From positions 21,374,457 to 21,438,456 of the forward strand of contig OZ024874.1 of the NCBI GenBank assembly GCA_964017185.1: 64,000 nucleotides of DNA, in the 5' to 3' direction. Position 1 is the stretch's first letter. Each line of letters opens with the position of its first letter. The position numbers were made by a program, and so were the translations under genes. This DNA is from Rugalucina vietnamica (Eukaryota; Mollusca; Bivalvia; Lucinida; Lucinidae). This document shows, one piece after another, positions 11,824-24,312 of the stretch. A model generated the notes under the pieces. The model saw nothing but the letters and a program-made list of their open reading frames with translations, had not been told where the DNA came from and ran no database searches.

Positions 11824-12175
11824 ATACCGTATTCGTTCTAATTAGTGCACATGCTCCAATAAGCGCACACCCCGTTCGTTTCTGAAACATTTGTGCATAA
11901 GCGCACACTGCTCGACTAGCAAACTGGTATTTTATAACAATTTTGCACATTAATACCACATTAAAACTTATCTTAAAATGATCAAACAATATTTTGCGAC
12001 GGTTTGAACACTTGTGTGACAACACTATTGATATGTTTGACATGGTTATTTCAAGAGTCTATAGGTTGTTTTCATTTGTAGTGTGCGCTAATTAGAACGA
12101 TATTTTGGTACCTTAACTTTGAGATATTTTGAAAAGTTAACCGCACAGTGTGCTAATTAGAACGAATACGGTATT
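11824..12175. mobile_element. MITE with AATACCGTATTCG ends
   Basis: AATACCGTATTCGTTCTAAT at the left is mirrored by ATTAGAACGAATACGGTATT at the right. Internal AAGCGCACAC and GTGTGCGCTAAT motifs repeat the theme. TA flanks are possible. Confidence 0.8.
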
Positions 12176-12721
12176 TATCATGCGTGTCCATGTTCATCCA
12201 TCAGACAACAAAGGGACATGACTCATAGACATTCATCCCATTGTAACTATTTCTTATGTATGGAATTTTCAACACCTATCTCATTGTTTTGGAATTTGAA
12301 TCTTGAAACAGTCTCAAAAGTGTTGCAAAACATATACAAAGTTTCTTATTACAGTTGTATTGTCACGTGTCATGAACTACTTGCCAGCAGTTCGTAAAAG
12401 TTTTAACAGATTTTACGAACTGTTGTTACATAAATTCACAATGCTTGTACTGTCCCACCCTGTATCATGATTTTAAAAGGACATAATTTATGTACAAAGA
12501 TCACTGAATACAATCCCAAGCAGTGCCTTGTTTTTAAGGAACAGATTTTTGTCACCTGTTCACAAACTGTTTTCAGACCACTTCAAAAGCTTGTGTTTTG
12601 TTATTTTAAACTGAAGTGTAAAAGAAGTTTTAACTGTTATCTCATTAATCTTCTTAAATCTCTGGATTTGGATCAAGATAAGGTCATCATAGGCACTTGA
12701 TAATGATCAGAGATATTTTTT

Positions 12722-12902
12722 AGCTACATCTTGAGAAAACTGACTTTGGGATTTACAGCCACTGGGCTGCACAGATAAGTGTAAGAGCGAGAGGCTCGAC
12801 ATTTCAGATTTTGTAAGAAGAGAGAAGAGAAGTTACTGCACAGCTGATCTGCGCCTTTGTTTTCGCATAGGCAAAAATCCGGCTTTTCCATGGTGGGGCT
12901 CA
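12722..12902. mobile_element. MITE family C copy, decayed
   Basis: GAGAAAACTGACTTTGGG to GGCTCA with the half-hairpin CAGCTGATCTGCGCC and TTGTTTTCGCATAGG. Confidence 0.6.
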
Positions 12903-13749
12903 TTTAAGGATAAGGATAAGAATTTTTGACAATTGCCATTAGTGGTGATGGTAGAGCTGCATGGTAATCTGTCTTTTAATACCTGCTTAATCAAAACAGC
13001 ATAATTTTTAAGGCCAATTTTTAAGGCCACAGATAAAATATTATTGGTTTGTTGGTGTCCTCCAAATTACATGTAATTACAATTACGTCTCTGTTAAAAT
13101 TGTGCTCCCCTGGATTTTACATATCCATAGTATGAAATTATGCAAGGCCAGTCATAGATATTGTTGGTTTGTTGTGTGACCTCAAGCCTTACATAAACCT
13201 TAAAAGTCTTATCAAAGATGATAACATCTTTGATACAGAATCAAAGATGATAACATCTTTGATACAGATGATCATTGCCTCTTATCAGAATTGTCAGGTG
13301 GGATTTAAAGATCCTAGATACTGGATTATAGTTGTTGTCATATCAATTAATTTTGGGAGAATATCCCAGCATTTCTAATTCCAAGACAGACAAACATGAT
13401 AGCTTAGTGAACCTGACTTAAAGTGATATTGCCATTGTCCAAGTAGCTTCTAAATTATGCTCTTGCATTGTCTTATTTCTGCATTTCATAGGGAGTCAGT
13501 ATTTTTTGACATACATGTACAATGTAGCACTACTGCATGTTCACCCATTAAACCAGTGAGCATTGAACAGACGGAGATCAACAGGGACCACAACTGAATA
13601 AATTACTTTCCAGCTCTACTGATTGGGGTACTGTAAATTACATTACATACCAATGATGGTCCATCAGATTGGAAAGGAAAGATGCACTTTGAATACTGAA
13701 ATACTGAAAATGAATTTTACCCAATGTACCACTATATCCACGTATTGTC
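12903..13749. other. Intergenic or intronic, short tandem palindrome
   Basis: Contains a 30-bp tandem repeat at about 13208-13267 (TCAAAGATGATAACATCTTT twice), itself palindromic. Nothing else assignable. Confidence 0.6.
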
Positions 13750-13896
13750 CATGCGCGGATCCAGAAAATTTTCTCAGGGGGGGGTCCAAATTCCCAGAAG
13801 GGGTCTGACGGAAAATTTCAACATGGCAAAAATTAATAATCTGGCAATTCCAGGGGGGATCCGGACCTCCTGTCCCCCCCTCTGGATCCGCCCATG
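13750..13896. mobile_element. Short MITE with CATGCGCGGATCC ends
   Basis: CATGCGCGGATCCAGA and TCTGGATCCGCCCATG, with internal GGGGGGGTCC and GGACCTCCTGTCC. About 147 bp. Confidence 0.75.
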
Positions 13897-14307
13897 TTGT
13901 CTCCAACAGGGCTCTACACGTTGACCTGTCCGATCTGGATATTTCATGTGTGAAGCTTTTGTCTTCTTTTGGTCAGCCAAAATTATTTATTTTTTAATAG
14001 GCTAGGTCCTATAATGATTCAAAGTGTCAAATGAGTTTACAGTCTGTTATATGCGATAAAGTTATGTTCATGTTCATGTAAGAGATCAAGATGAGGTCTC
14101 AAGTCTGATCTCACAAGAATATTGGGGCAGGGACAGTAGATTTACGTATTATAGATCACTGATTGGGGTTAGCATTCCTTTGTATTAATATCTAAGTATT
14201 TTCTGGCTGTGCAAGACTGGTGTGGTATGATGAAAGAATGGTTGTCTGTTTTGTGGATCTGTTATAACCATTGTGCAGCACATGGCTACAAAGATAATTG
14301 GAATATT

Positions 14308-14544
14308 TGAGCCGCCTAATGGGAAAACCAACAATCTGCATAGGCGAAAACAAAGACGCAGATCAGCTTCGCGGTAACCGCGAAGCTGATCAGCGCCTTT
14401 GTTTTCGCTACTCGGATAGTACAATTCTTCTACTTTCTAAATCCAAAATTTCCAGCCTCTAACCATCTTTTATGACTGTACAGCCCAGTTTGTGTCAGAC
14501 CTGGTCGGAAACCCAAATTGTTGGTTTTCTCACGCAAAGGCTCA
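14308..14544. mobile_element. MITE family C copy
   Basis: TGAGCCGCCTAATGGGAAAA to AAAGGCTCA with a perfect CAGCTTCGCGGTAACCGCG central hairpin. ATT occurs on both flanks. Confidence 0.85.
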
Positions 14545-14949
14545 ATTGGAATATTGGTGTTGATCTCCAAGACTCAGCAACACATGGTCTGTCTGTAGCT
14601 GTCTGTACTAGCAGGAGTATGATGTAGTGTATGGACTGGTTTTACAATGTTTTTCGGTCAGAATGAAGTATTGCATGATATGACTGCTGCTTACAGTTGG
14701 CTGTTGCAGCCAATTAGAATTCATAATTTTATTGCCCATGAGCATTGATATTGAACTCAGTTCTTTGAAAAATAGGGAAAGAAGTAGCAGCTGCTGTGCT
14801 TTCTTTTTTTGAAAAGTAATTACCAAATTCCTGTTTGACCTTTCAATGCACTCCCTTATAAACTGGTTCAAGAAGACTTAAGCTATAATATCATTCACTG
14901 ATGTTAGATTGGGCACAATGTAATGCTGATATACTTATCTAGGGGGCAC

Positions 14950-15062
14950 TAGTGTTGGGCTAGTGGTAATGTACAGCACTCTGGAGTGAGAGGTCTTGGG
15001 TTTGATACCTACGTACACTGTCTTAAGTTTCCTTCAGCAAGACTCCCCATAGTAACCAGGTC
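14950..15062 (+). mobile_element. tRNA-derived SINE fragment
   Basis: GGGCTAGTGGTAATG resembles an A box and GGGTTTGATACC a B box, followed by a non-tRNA body ending CCAGGTCCCG. Not a functional tRNA. Confidence 0.5.
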
Positions 15063-15079
15063 CCGAGGTTATAAAACTT

Positions 15080-15283
15080 ATTTCATGCTCAACTCAGCTG
15101 AGCATGAAATTTAAACTGCTCATAATTACTTAACCAAAATTGGTTGAAATTTCAGGTTAAGATTGCCAAAGCCTGTAATTTATCCTGCTCATAGATGTTA
15201 GAATGCCAACAATTGTTGGCATTTGGCATTTTAACATTTATGAGCAGGATAAATGTTAGTCTCAGCTGAGCTGAGCAAGAAAT
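15080..15283. mobile_element. MITE with CTCAGCTGAG ends
   Basis: CATGCTCAACTCAGCTGAGC at the left and CTCAGCTGAGCTGAGCAAG at the right; internal AATTTATCCTGCTCAT and ATGAGCAGGATAAATG form arms around a small TTGGCATT hairpin. Confidence 0.75.
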
Positions 15284-15942
15284 TTTTTTTTAACCTCAGG
15301 ACCAGGAAGCAGTGGCTATGACTGAAAAAATTGAGGACATTAAGTCATAACCAAACCAAACCAAAATTGCTCTGCAGGGCATTGTGGACAAGTCCAGCAC
15401 ACTACATTCTTGTATTCCACTCCAACAGTCCAGCCCATAAGTTACTTGATTGCTGTCTGTGGCTTGATCTGCCAGCTGGGGTGAAACTTCAATGAAAATA
15501 TCCTGGGTCAAATAATACACACATTTCTGCAGAAATTGTATGCATTTCTGCTTGATAAATCAGTGTACTTTTAGATGTTATAAAGCAAAATAAAGTCGAA
15601 CTAAACTAAATTTGAAATCAAGGTTTTGTAAAACAAATGTATATATGGAAAGAAAGGCTGTCGAAAGGAGACACGGAAAGTGTTTGTGTGACTGAATATT
15701 ATACAACTATCACACTATTGCGTATCGACTTGTGTATCTACGGAGTATCAAGATAGGAGTGCATATGCGAACATATGTAGCTCCTACTCCTTGATACGTA
15801 GCTCTTACTCTTTGTACTTTGAGTACATAGCTGAGGAGCTATGTTTTTTTATGTGCGCACTTAAAAATGCATAAGATTGTGTTGAGATTGGGATGACCGT
15901 TTTGTTACAGCAGTGCCTGTGACAGTGTGAGAGTCATTCAAA

Positions 15943-16123
15943 TGAGCCGTCTTGTGGGAAAACCAACAATGTGGTTTCCAAACAGGTCTGACACAAATCA
16001 GGCTGTACAGTCACAGAAGCAGGCTAGAAGCTTGAAATGTCGGATTTATATTATTAGGAAGAAGAGGAAGTGTACTATCTGTGTAGCGAAAACAAAGGCG
16101 CTGATCAGCTTCGCGATTACCGC
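15943..16123. mobile_element. MITE family C copy fused to a Helitron-like copy
   Basis: Left half is intact (TGAGCCGTCTTGTGGGAAAA) through the central GATCAGCTTCGCG; the right half is replaced from 16124 by the CCGTCCGTCG-rich lead of family A. Confidence 0.75.
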
Positions 16124-17700
16124 GTCCGTCATCCGTCCGTCGTCCGTCGTCGTCCACAATTTCAAAGATCTTCTCCTCTGAAACCGCTGGGCCGATTGTT
16201 CTCATATTACACATACACCATTTACAGGTAGGGGAAAAGAATAATTGTGTTTTTTGTTTTGATCGGATAAGGACTCTGGTTGCTATGGCAACTTATGCTT
16301 CCCATAGACTTTTAATGGAAAAAAGTGAAAATTGCCAGTTTTTGCTGTCTTGTTGGAGATATTTGAATTTTGTTTTTGCAGAAATGTTTATTGAGTAGTC
16401 CTTTACGTTTCATGTGACTTTTGTCCTAATCCTTCATTTTGATTGGTTGCAGGGGCCCCATATAGGGCAAAATTTCGAAAAACATTCAAAAATCTTCTTC
16501 TCAGATGAAGCCTATACTTTGTATACATGTTCCTGACAGTGGCCTCTACATAATTTGTGTTTTTTAATTCCAGGCGGATAAGAACTCTGGTTGCTATGGC
16601 AACTTAAAGTTTCCATAGACTTATAATGGGAAAAGTGGAAATCGGCTATTTTTCCGCTAAAATTGCAGACATTTGAATTTTGTTTTTGCAGAAATGTTTA
16701 TTGAGTAGTGTTTGACGTTTCTTGCGAGATTTGTCCTAAACCTTTATTTTGATTGGTTGCTGGGGCCCCATAAAGGGCAAAATTTTGAAAAAAAAAAAAA
16801 CATTAAAAAATCTTCTCCTCAGAAACTGTCAAGTGGATGAATCTTGTACTTTGTATACATGTTCCTGACAGTAGCCTCTACATAATTTATGTTTTTTATT
16901 CCAGTCAGATAAGAACTCTGGTTGCTATGGTAACTTTAAGTTTCCATAGACTTATAATGGGAAAAGTGGAAATTAGCTATTTTTTGAAAACTATTGCAGC
17001 CTGAGATCTGAAAAAGGGTAGATGCAAACAACTAATGGATTAGATGAAGGTATATGATTAATTTAGGTCAAGGTCATCTCTTGACCTTGGCCGGTCTGTC
17101 GTCCATACACACTTTTCAAAGATTTTTTTTTCTCTGAAACCACTTGGCCAATCAAGCCAAATTTTGTATGAAGCATCTATAGGAAGTAGGAACCAATGTA
17201 TATGTAAATAATCCAGGTCACATGACCAAGATGGCCGCCATGCCCATATATGGTAAAAACCCTTAAAATATCTTCTTCTCCAGAACCGGTGAACCGATTT
17301 CAGCGAAAGTTTGCATGAAGTATGGATGACTCAAGTACTACAATGTATATATCAAACATGACCCTGTGGTGACCTTGACCTATTTTATGGCAAGGTCAAC
17401 ATAGGTCGTCAATACATTTGAATGGGGAAAACTTTTAAAATGTCATTTTAAGTGAAAGTCTTGCAGGAAATGGGCAGTAGGACTGAAATTTAATGATTCT
17501 GAAGAAAAAAAATGGACCCAAGGGGCTCATCTGCTTTTAAAATGTTATTTGAAGGGGAAAATCAGAGGAAATTGGCAAATGGACAGAATATTGATTATTC
17601 TGAAAAAAGAAAATGGCCCAAGGGCTTCATCTGCCCCTGCACTGGGGTTAAATACCATAATATTCAAATATGTTTATTAGTATATGAAGCAGATCTCAGA
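16124..17700 (+). mobile_element. Helitron-like family A, 5'-truncated
   Basis: CCGTCCGTC-rich lead, then several diverged monomers (CTCTGGTTGCTATGGCAACT repeated three times), then CACATGACCAAGATGGCCGC monomers. Lacks the 5' hairpin and ends at GCAGATCTCAG without the CTGG tail. Confidence 0.75.
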
Positions 17701-17841
17701 GCCGGCGCAAATATCTACTATCTGACAATGGCTTCTATGTCCTCTTGCCAACAGTGTTGAAATTGCACAACCTAGAGGTAGTATAATTGTTGTGAAACAG
17801 ACATAATACGGACCAACCTATTTATAATGCTATCTTTAGTT

Positions 17842-17999
17842 GGTTGATTGGGGTTTAACGTCCCACCAACAGCTAAGGTCATATGGAGACGGGACCTTGG
17901 TTTATAGTCCCATCCGATGGACTGGAGAAGCCCGGGATCGAACCTGCGACCCCTGGTTTACAAGGCGAGTGACATAACCACTGCACCACGGAGGCTTCT
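17842..17999 (-). mobile_element. tRNA-derived SINE
   Basis: On the minus strand GCCTCCGTGGTGCAGTGG is an A-box-like start and GGTTCGATCCCGGG a B box; the body ends GGGGTTTAACGTCCCACC. A diverged copy on the plus strand starts at 18427. Confidence 0.75.
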
Positions 18000-18426
18000 A
18001 ATGCTATCTTTAGGGTCGATAGAAGCAATGTGTGTTATAAATGAACCATGTTATAATGAGGTTACTACCTATAAACATGTAGCAAGATAATCGGTTTGGG
18101 AGCCATGACATGGCCATGTTATATTGAAACCGCATTATAATGAGGAACTTATAATGAGGTTGAGGTGTATGGGCAGCCTTAATTTATGTCTATCTGCCAG
18201 ACCCATGGAATGAGTAAGTTTTACAAAACCCAGATTTCAAATTTGCTCCTGTCAGAGGTTCAGTAACCTGCTGTATCTAGAAGGTAATTGATGGCACTAA
18301 TAATTTCTGGAACTAAAACATTTTAGATAATTATGTAAATAATCATCTGGAAAACTATAAATTAGGTTTTGATTGGATCTGAGTAATTTTATCCACCATG
18401 TGGTTATCAGTGGAACAAAAAAGCCT

Positions 18427-18600
18427 AGAAGCCTCTGTGGCGCAGTGATAAAGTCACTTGCTTTGTAAACCAGGTGTAGCAGGTTTCATCATGGGCTTCT
18501 CCAGTCTGTATGATGAGACTTTGAACCAAGATCTAGTCTTCATAATATGACCTCAGCTGTGGGTGGGACACAAAATGCCAAATCAAGCAACCAAAAACAA
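18427..18600 (+). mobile_element. tRNA-derived SINE
   Basis: AGCCTCTGTGGCGCAGTG A-box region and AGCAGGTTTCATC decayed B box. Same family as 17842-17999, opposite strand. Confidence 0.65.
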
Positions 18601-19622
18601 AAGAATCTTGGTGTAAATAAGTTTTATCTAGAGCTGTAGCTTTGTGAGTAGTGTGTTTTATATGTAAGTGACACCCAAAGGAATCTGCACTTAGTATTGG
18701 TAATCTTCTGTCTTTGTGTTTTGCGGATCCATGTGTGGGCTGAATATGACTTGAAATGTTTCAGTGGGCCATGTCATTTAAGCCATTGTGTAATGCTATT
18801 TTCTAATACATGTACATGTAATTAGTTACAAAGATGAAGTCATCTAAACCCCACCATCTAGATCCTACATTAAAATGCCAGGTCAGGTCAGCATTTAACT
18901 TTAGACCCATACAGGTATCTATTTTCTTTTCAAATGCTAATGATTGATGTATTTTGAGGTGAGGAGTTTTGTTGTGTCTGTAAAGCTCTGTTTGTATACT
19001 GGAATAATTGACTGGAAACAGTTGTGGAAGTTAGTAAAATCCTCTAAGAATTGCTTTCCAATTTGCTATGATAATACATGTAAGCTACTTGATAGAACAC
19101 ACTAGTTCTTCAAAACCCTCCTGCAATTTAATTTGGAAACTTATTTCCCCCTCCCCTCAAATCAGGTGATAGTGGGGCTTATCTGCAGTGTTTGACTTAT
19201 CATTGTCCCAACAGTGTTCGGAATAGTGGGGGGTTTTAATTCCAGGTCTAAAGTGGGCATGGAAATTTGCACTTACCTGCTGGTACTTGGAGTTGAGCAC
19301 TTGGCAGAGCTCTTACCATAAAAGTAATTTTGAGAGAGAATCAATGTCCCAGCTTTTCCTTAGGATGGGCCAGTTTATGGCAGACATTCCAGTCAGTTTA
19401 TCTTGGTGTCTGGGAGATACTCAGTTTGGTGGCCTATAGAACACCTGTACCCTATAGGACATTAAGGGCCCCAAGGGGCCAAGCTACCCACAGGTAACAT
19501 GGCACTAGCGAGCCAAGCTGCCCAAGGGCCCAAGATAAACTGATACACTGGCCTCGATGGGGGCATGGTTGCAAATGACTGGTGCATTTCATATACCAAC
19601 AAAAATATGCTGAAACAATAAT
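18601..19622. other. No assignable feature
   Basis: About 1 kb without open frame, repeat or splice-paired exon that I can support. Confidence 0.5.
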
Positions 19623-19855
19623 TGAGCCACCTCATGAGAAAACGAACAAACTGCATTTGCGAAAACAAAGGCGCAGATCAGCTTCGCAGTAACTGCGAAT
19701 CTGATCAGCGCCTTTGTTTTCGCTACAAAGATAGTACAGTTCCTCTACTTTCTATATCCAAAATTTCCAGTCTCTGGCCATCTTCTGTGCTTGTACAGCC
19801 CGGTTTGTGTCGGACCTGTTCGGAAATCACGTTGGTTTTCGCATGAGGCGGCTGA
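19623..19855. mobile_element. MITE family C copy
   Basis: TGAGCCACCTCATGAGAAAA to CGCATGAGGCGGCTGA with AGATCAGCTTCGCAG hairpin. Confidence 0.8.
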
Positions 19856-20396
19856 CAAAAGATCATTAACAGAGCATAAATCTCCTATCAACCCCCTAAG
19901 GGTCAATAAAGCATTAAACCTTATCATAATATACTGTTATCACAGTAGGTAGTCTAAGCCGCATTTAGGCTTAACACCCTATTAGCAGTTTATGTGCTAC
20001 TGATAGGTAGGTAGCAAAACTGATCAGCTTTTGTCTACATTTTTTTCCTGGAATTTTAAGAGTTTTAAGGTGGCATATTCCAGGGGTAAATCATATGGTA
20101 CATGTACTTCCTGTGCTGTCCACTCAGTCATGCACTTCATGCAAATTCTTGCAGTCAACCGAGTATATTAAACACTGTAATATAGGTCAGCAGCAAAATC
20201 TTTTGTCGATTTTTGCATGTATGGTATAGGGCTGACTAAGTCGACAGCAAATGTTTTGGTAGCCCCATTTGAAATTGCTGCATTGCTTATTTTGAATAGG
20301 AATGGTCAGTCTAAATGGCATCAACCAGGAATGAATATATCCATTGTAGCATTGATAATTAAGAGACCTTTTATTTATTTTATGAAAATAATCTTA

Positions 20397-21127
20397 AGTC
20401 CAATTCACATGCACAAAAAATACATGCGTGTAAATATACTCCAGTGTGTAAATATACTCCGGTGTGCAAATCAACCTATGAGTAAATTTAAATTGTGTTC
20501 GCATGGGTTTTATCATTTCTGGATTAAATCCTGTTCATTTAAGTTTTCTGTATTTGCCAAACAAGAAGAGGCTGCTTTAAGGTGTTCTTGTAGACTTTGG
20601 CAGCAGAGTATAATCATGTAATTGTCAGGCATAACCTTAGCAATTATACAGTTCCCTTTTATCATCCTTTCACAAGGAATTACTGTTAAAATGCCCCAAG
20701 AAGCCTCACCAAGAATGATGAAGAAATAGTGTGGCTGTTTGCACTCCATATGATTTAAAATGTGATGAATGGCAATAAACTCTTATTTAGCAACAATGTC
20801 CACAGTTTCAGCAATTGTCATATAATCAGTTATGAACAAAAAATGTGAAAATTCGTTATCTTAAAGCATAATATTGACTTGAAATAAAAATACTCATGAG
20901 TAAATTTTACTTTGCGTTCGCATGAGACATAATAGTATTAAAATTTACACGCGAGTATTTGTAAAAATAAAATTTGCATCTGGTCAGACCCAGGAGTAAA
21001 TTTACCCATATGTAAATATACTCCGGTGTGTATTTGTGTTCGCATGCGCCATTTGCTTACCCCAAGTAAAATTTGCACACCGGAGTATATTTACACGCGT
21101 GTATTTTTGGCGCATGCGAATTGGGCT
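20397..21127. mobile_element. 731-bp MITE, TTA target duplication (PIF/Harbinger-type)
   Basis: Ends AGTCCAATTCACATGC and GCATGCGAATTGGGCT, flanked by TTA on both sides. Subterminal TGTAAATATACTCC-type motifs repeat in both orientations several times. No transposase. Three-base TTA flanks fit PIF/Harbinger. Confidence 0.8.
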
Positions 21128-21394
21128 TTATATGATTTTAACCAGCATTGACATGATAAATGATTCAGTATACATGCCCAAGTAAACAATTTTTTCACCG
21201 TCCTGATTATTGAAACAGAAAGTTTTGTTTAAGCATCATATCAGTTATTAGTTTATCAGCCTTGGCATCTATCCTGATTTTATCATGCTGATAAAAATTA
21301 GTTACTGTCTGATAGCAGGTTCATTGTGGCAGCTTCTGTGAATGATTTTGAAGTAAAATGCTACTGCAGCTGGTCAAACACATGTTGTTTGTTT

Positions 21395-21592
21395 GTATTG
21401 TGGTTTAACATCCCAATCAACAATTTTCAGTCATTTCGGGACGGAGTCACAGCTAGCTTCCTGGGTATTATCCAGTACACTGGGGGAATTAATGAAATAA
21501 GGACACAACTAGGTGCTGCCAGTGGGGGGATCGAACCCAGGCCCTCTTGATTCGGATTCCGATGCTCTACCACCACACCACTACGCTCCCCC
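21395..21592 (-). mobile_element. tRNA-derived SINE
   Basis: On the minus strand GGGTTCGATCCCCCC is a B box downstream of GCGTAGTGGTGTGGTGG. Body includes CTGACTCCGTCCCG-type Deu-like sequence and GGATGTTAAACC near the end. Confidence 0.65.
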
Positions 21593-21916
21593 ATGTGTCA
21601 TTTGCAGTTGAGGCAAATGTGACTTGTTTCTAATTTCTACTTAATTTCTACTTAAACCGTAAAAGTTCTATCAAGGAGCCACAGCCTATTTTTTCAGTTA
21701 AAGCAGAGCAGAATTACCCCCAAAAAAACAACAAGCTAACAAACAAAACGTACATTTTTAACAAAAGACAAAAAAGTATACCCATGAAAGGATGTTACCT
21801 CGGCAAAGTGCTGGTTTATAAGCACACACAGGGGAGGTAGCGATGGAATTTCATCCCAATATAATAGGGAAACTGTTGACTGGCATGCGCAGTAATAAAC
21901 AAAAGTTTCTAGATTA

Positions 21917-22690
21917 TGCTTTTAGCTCGCCTGTACAAAAGTACAGGAAGAGCTATTGCAGTCACCCCGGCGTCGGTGTCGGCATCGGCGTCGGCGTCGG
22001 CGTTGCTCAAAATGTTAAAGTTTTTGGTTAAAGTTTTTATGAGTCTATATCTCTTGAAGTTGTGGATGGATCAAGTTGATACTTTGCATGTTGGTAGATA
22101 TTGGTCTGAAGTTTTATGCTGTACCATCATGACCCACCTGGGTGACCTTGAGGTCAAGGTCACGGACTTAGAAATTTTGTGTTTAAGTTTTTGGTTAAAG
22201 TTTTTATAAGTCTATATCTCTTGAGGTTGATGATGGATCAAATTGATACTTTGCATGTTGGTAGATATTGGTCTGAAGTTTTATGCTGTACCATCATGAC
22301 CCACCTGGGTGACCCTGAGGTCAAGGTCACGGACTTAGAAATTTTGTGTTAAAGTTTTTGGTTAAAGTGTTTTGAACTGTATATGGCTAGAACAGATGGA
22401 TGGATTTAGTTTATACTTTGCTGTTAGATATTATTCTTAAGTTTTATGCTGTAGCATCTTGACATACCTATGGTCAAGGTCACAGACTTAGAAATTTTAT
22501 AAGGCTATATCAAATATGTAGATGGATCAAGTTGAACTTAGCATGTTGGTAGATATTGGTCTGAAGTTTTATGCTGTACCATCACGACCCACCCGAGTGA
22601 CATTGAGGTCAATGTCTTTGGTCATAGATTTTAATAGATTTCGTGTCAAAGCACAAGTCAGGCGAGCTACGCTGTCCTGCGACAGCTCTT
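21917..22690 (+). mobile_element. Helitron-like relative of family A (GCTCGCCTG type)
   Basis: Starts TTTTAGCTCGCCTG with a GTACAAAAGTAC hairpin, then a GGCGTCGGC-rich lead, then tandem monomers of roughly 160-180 bp with TGACCTTGAGGTCAAGGTCA, and ends near CAGGCGAGCTACG. Same design as family A with different sequence. Confidence 0.65.
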
Positions 22691-22780
22691 ATTGTATTCT
22701 TCCCTGTAGCCGAAAAATGGCTCCATATACCTGAAATTTCTGCTAATTAAGACCAAAAGGTCTGGAAATATAGAACTTTT

Positions 22781-22964
22781 CATGCTCAACTCAGCTGGCA
22801 TTTATTCTGCCAATAGATTTTATAATGACAACAGCTCTTCTGTTGTAACATTAATCAGCATAATAAATGACTGGCTCTGGTGATCTAAACCTGACTTTGG
22901 GCTAACTGGCTAATTCAGTATCTATGAGCAATTTAAATTGTAGACTCAGCTGAATTGAGCACGA
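22781..22964. mobile_element. MITE with CTCAACTCAGCTG ends
   Basis: CATGCTCAACTCAGCTG and CTCAGCTGAATTGAGC; related to 15080-15283. Confidence 0.6.
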
Positions 22965-23186
22965 AAAAAGATTTAAAGCTTTGAACCTGATGGAAACACC
23001 AAATACATATTTCCCCCTTTAAACCCACGATTCTTGCAGCTCAGATTGATGCAACATCACATGTGACAAAATGGAGTGTGTTGATTGGAAGCCGGATTGA
23101 TTGGTAACAACTTACAGCGACAAGTTCATTGCTTTGCAATAGTTTGCAGCCAAATCAATCTGGCTTCCAATTCCTGAACTCCACTT

Positions 23187-23422
23187 TGAGCCGCCACATG
23201 GGAAAACCAACAATCTGCATAGGCGAAAACAAAGGCGAAGATCAGCTTCGCAGTAACTGCGAAGCTGATCAGCGCCTTTCTTTTCGCTACTCGGATGGTA
23301 CAATTCCTCTTCTACTTAAATCTGAAATTTCAAGCTTCTAGCTCTTTTCTCTGCTTGTACAGGTCGGTTTGTGTCAGACCTGTTTGGAAACCTTATTGTT
23401 GGTTTTCCCACGAGGTGGCTCA
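23187..23422. mobile_element. MITE family C copy
   Basis: TGAGCCGCCACATGGGAAAA to CACGAGGTGGCTCA with AGCTTCGCAGTAACTGCGAA centre. Ends 120 bases before the TSPN exon. Confidence 0.85.
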
Positions 23423-23542
23423 TATGTTGTGTGACGTTGCATCAGTCTGCACTGTAAGAAATTTTGTTGCATTGAGGGTATACAGGGTGATACTTTATAT
23501 AATGTTACTCACGTTGATCAAAATTAATATTTCTATTTTCAG

Positions 23543-24045
23543 GTTTAGATCTACTCAAAGGGCGTCCTCTGTCTTCAAAACATCGCCAATGGGAAAAAAT
23601 AGACGCAGGAGGATGGGAATTTATCAATACAGAAAAATCAGGGAAATTAAATCATATTCCACTGAAAAAAGTTATACGTAAAAAAGCAACTTCATTAACT
23701 GTAGAATTTATAGGATATTCTAGCAATAAGAAATTAGCAACTCTATTTGGAATTTATTTAAAAAATAGAAAATTACCTCTTTTTGAATTAAATTTAGACA
23801 TGTTAAAATGGAAGGTTATTCTTCGGTATCAAGGAAGGAAATCATTTCAGCGGGTGAATTTAATGTTCGGTGCTTCTCTGGGAAACTGGTCAGTTCTTTC
23901 GGCGGAAATAAATAAAACACATTTCACAGTGACGGTTGGATGTTCGGAAGTCAAGTCATACAAACTTCTTCAGAAAATGAACAAGATCCCAAGGAAAGCA
24001 TTTGGAATTCTCGGCAGCAATGAATATGGTGAAAATAAATTCATG
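23543..24045 (+). CDS. Exon 2: TSPN / laminin-G-like domain
   Basis: After a TTCTATTTTCAG acceptor the phase-1 frame stays open for 167 codons to ATG/GTAAGA. The product starts GLDLLKGRPL and runs through alternating beta-strand-like segments (FGIYLKNRKLPLFELNL, WKVILRYQ, NLMFGASLGNW) to FGILGSNEYGENKFM. This is the pattern of the thrombospondin N-terminal/LamG-like fold of NELL and thrombospondins, with the single VGCSEV cysteine in the place of the NELL VDCNR strand. Known members bind heparin or partner receptors; that role is inference here. The domain is completed by the next exon. Confidence 0.8.
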
Positions 24046-24312
24046 GTAAGAAGCTGATATAAAATCTTTATAATATTATAAACTATTTAGCAAGCATGTC
24101 TGCAGTCTGCACATAGGCATGATGCTGTAACTTCCCATAATTTTCCACTGAAATGGTAGAGTCAGTATAGACCCTGATGAATAGAGTAGACTGTGTAAAT
24201 CCTTATCTGCTCTGTTAAGCCTTTAGGGGCAATTTACCAGCACTTTGTACCCATTCTTTTGACAGTAACTGACACTCTTCAGCAAAATTGGGAATATTTT
24301 CTCGTTTACAAT

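Noticed and set aside
13724-13924. Overlapping ORFs on both strands around 13.7-13.98 kb
   Set aside because: They fall on a short palindromic MITE with CATGCGCGGATCC ends.
17928-17999. tRNA-like sequence with A and B boxes (also 30400, 34080, 55520)
   Set aside because: No cloverleaf with matched acceptor stem; each is followed by a shared SINE body, so these are SINE heads.
20217-20621. 134-codon plus-strand ORF
   Set aside because: Its second half lies inside the TTA-flanked MITE and it shows no domain or splice support.
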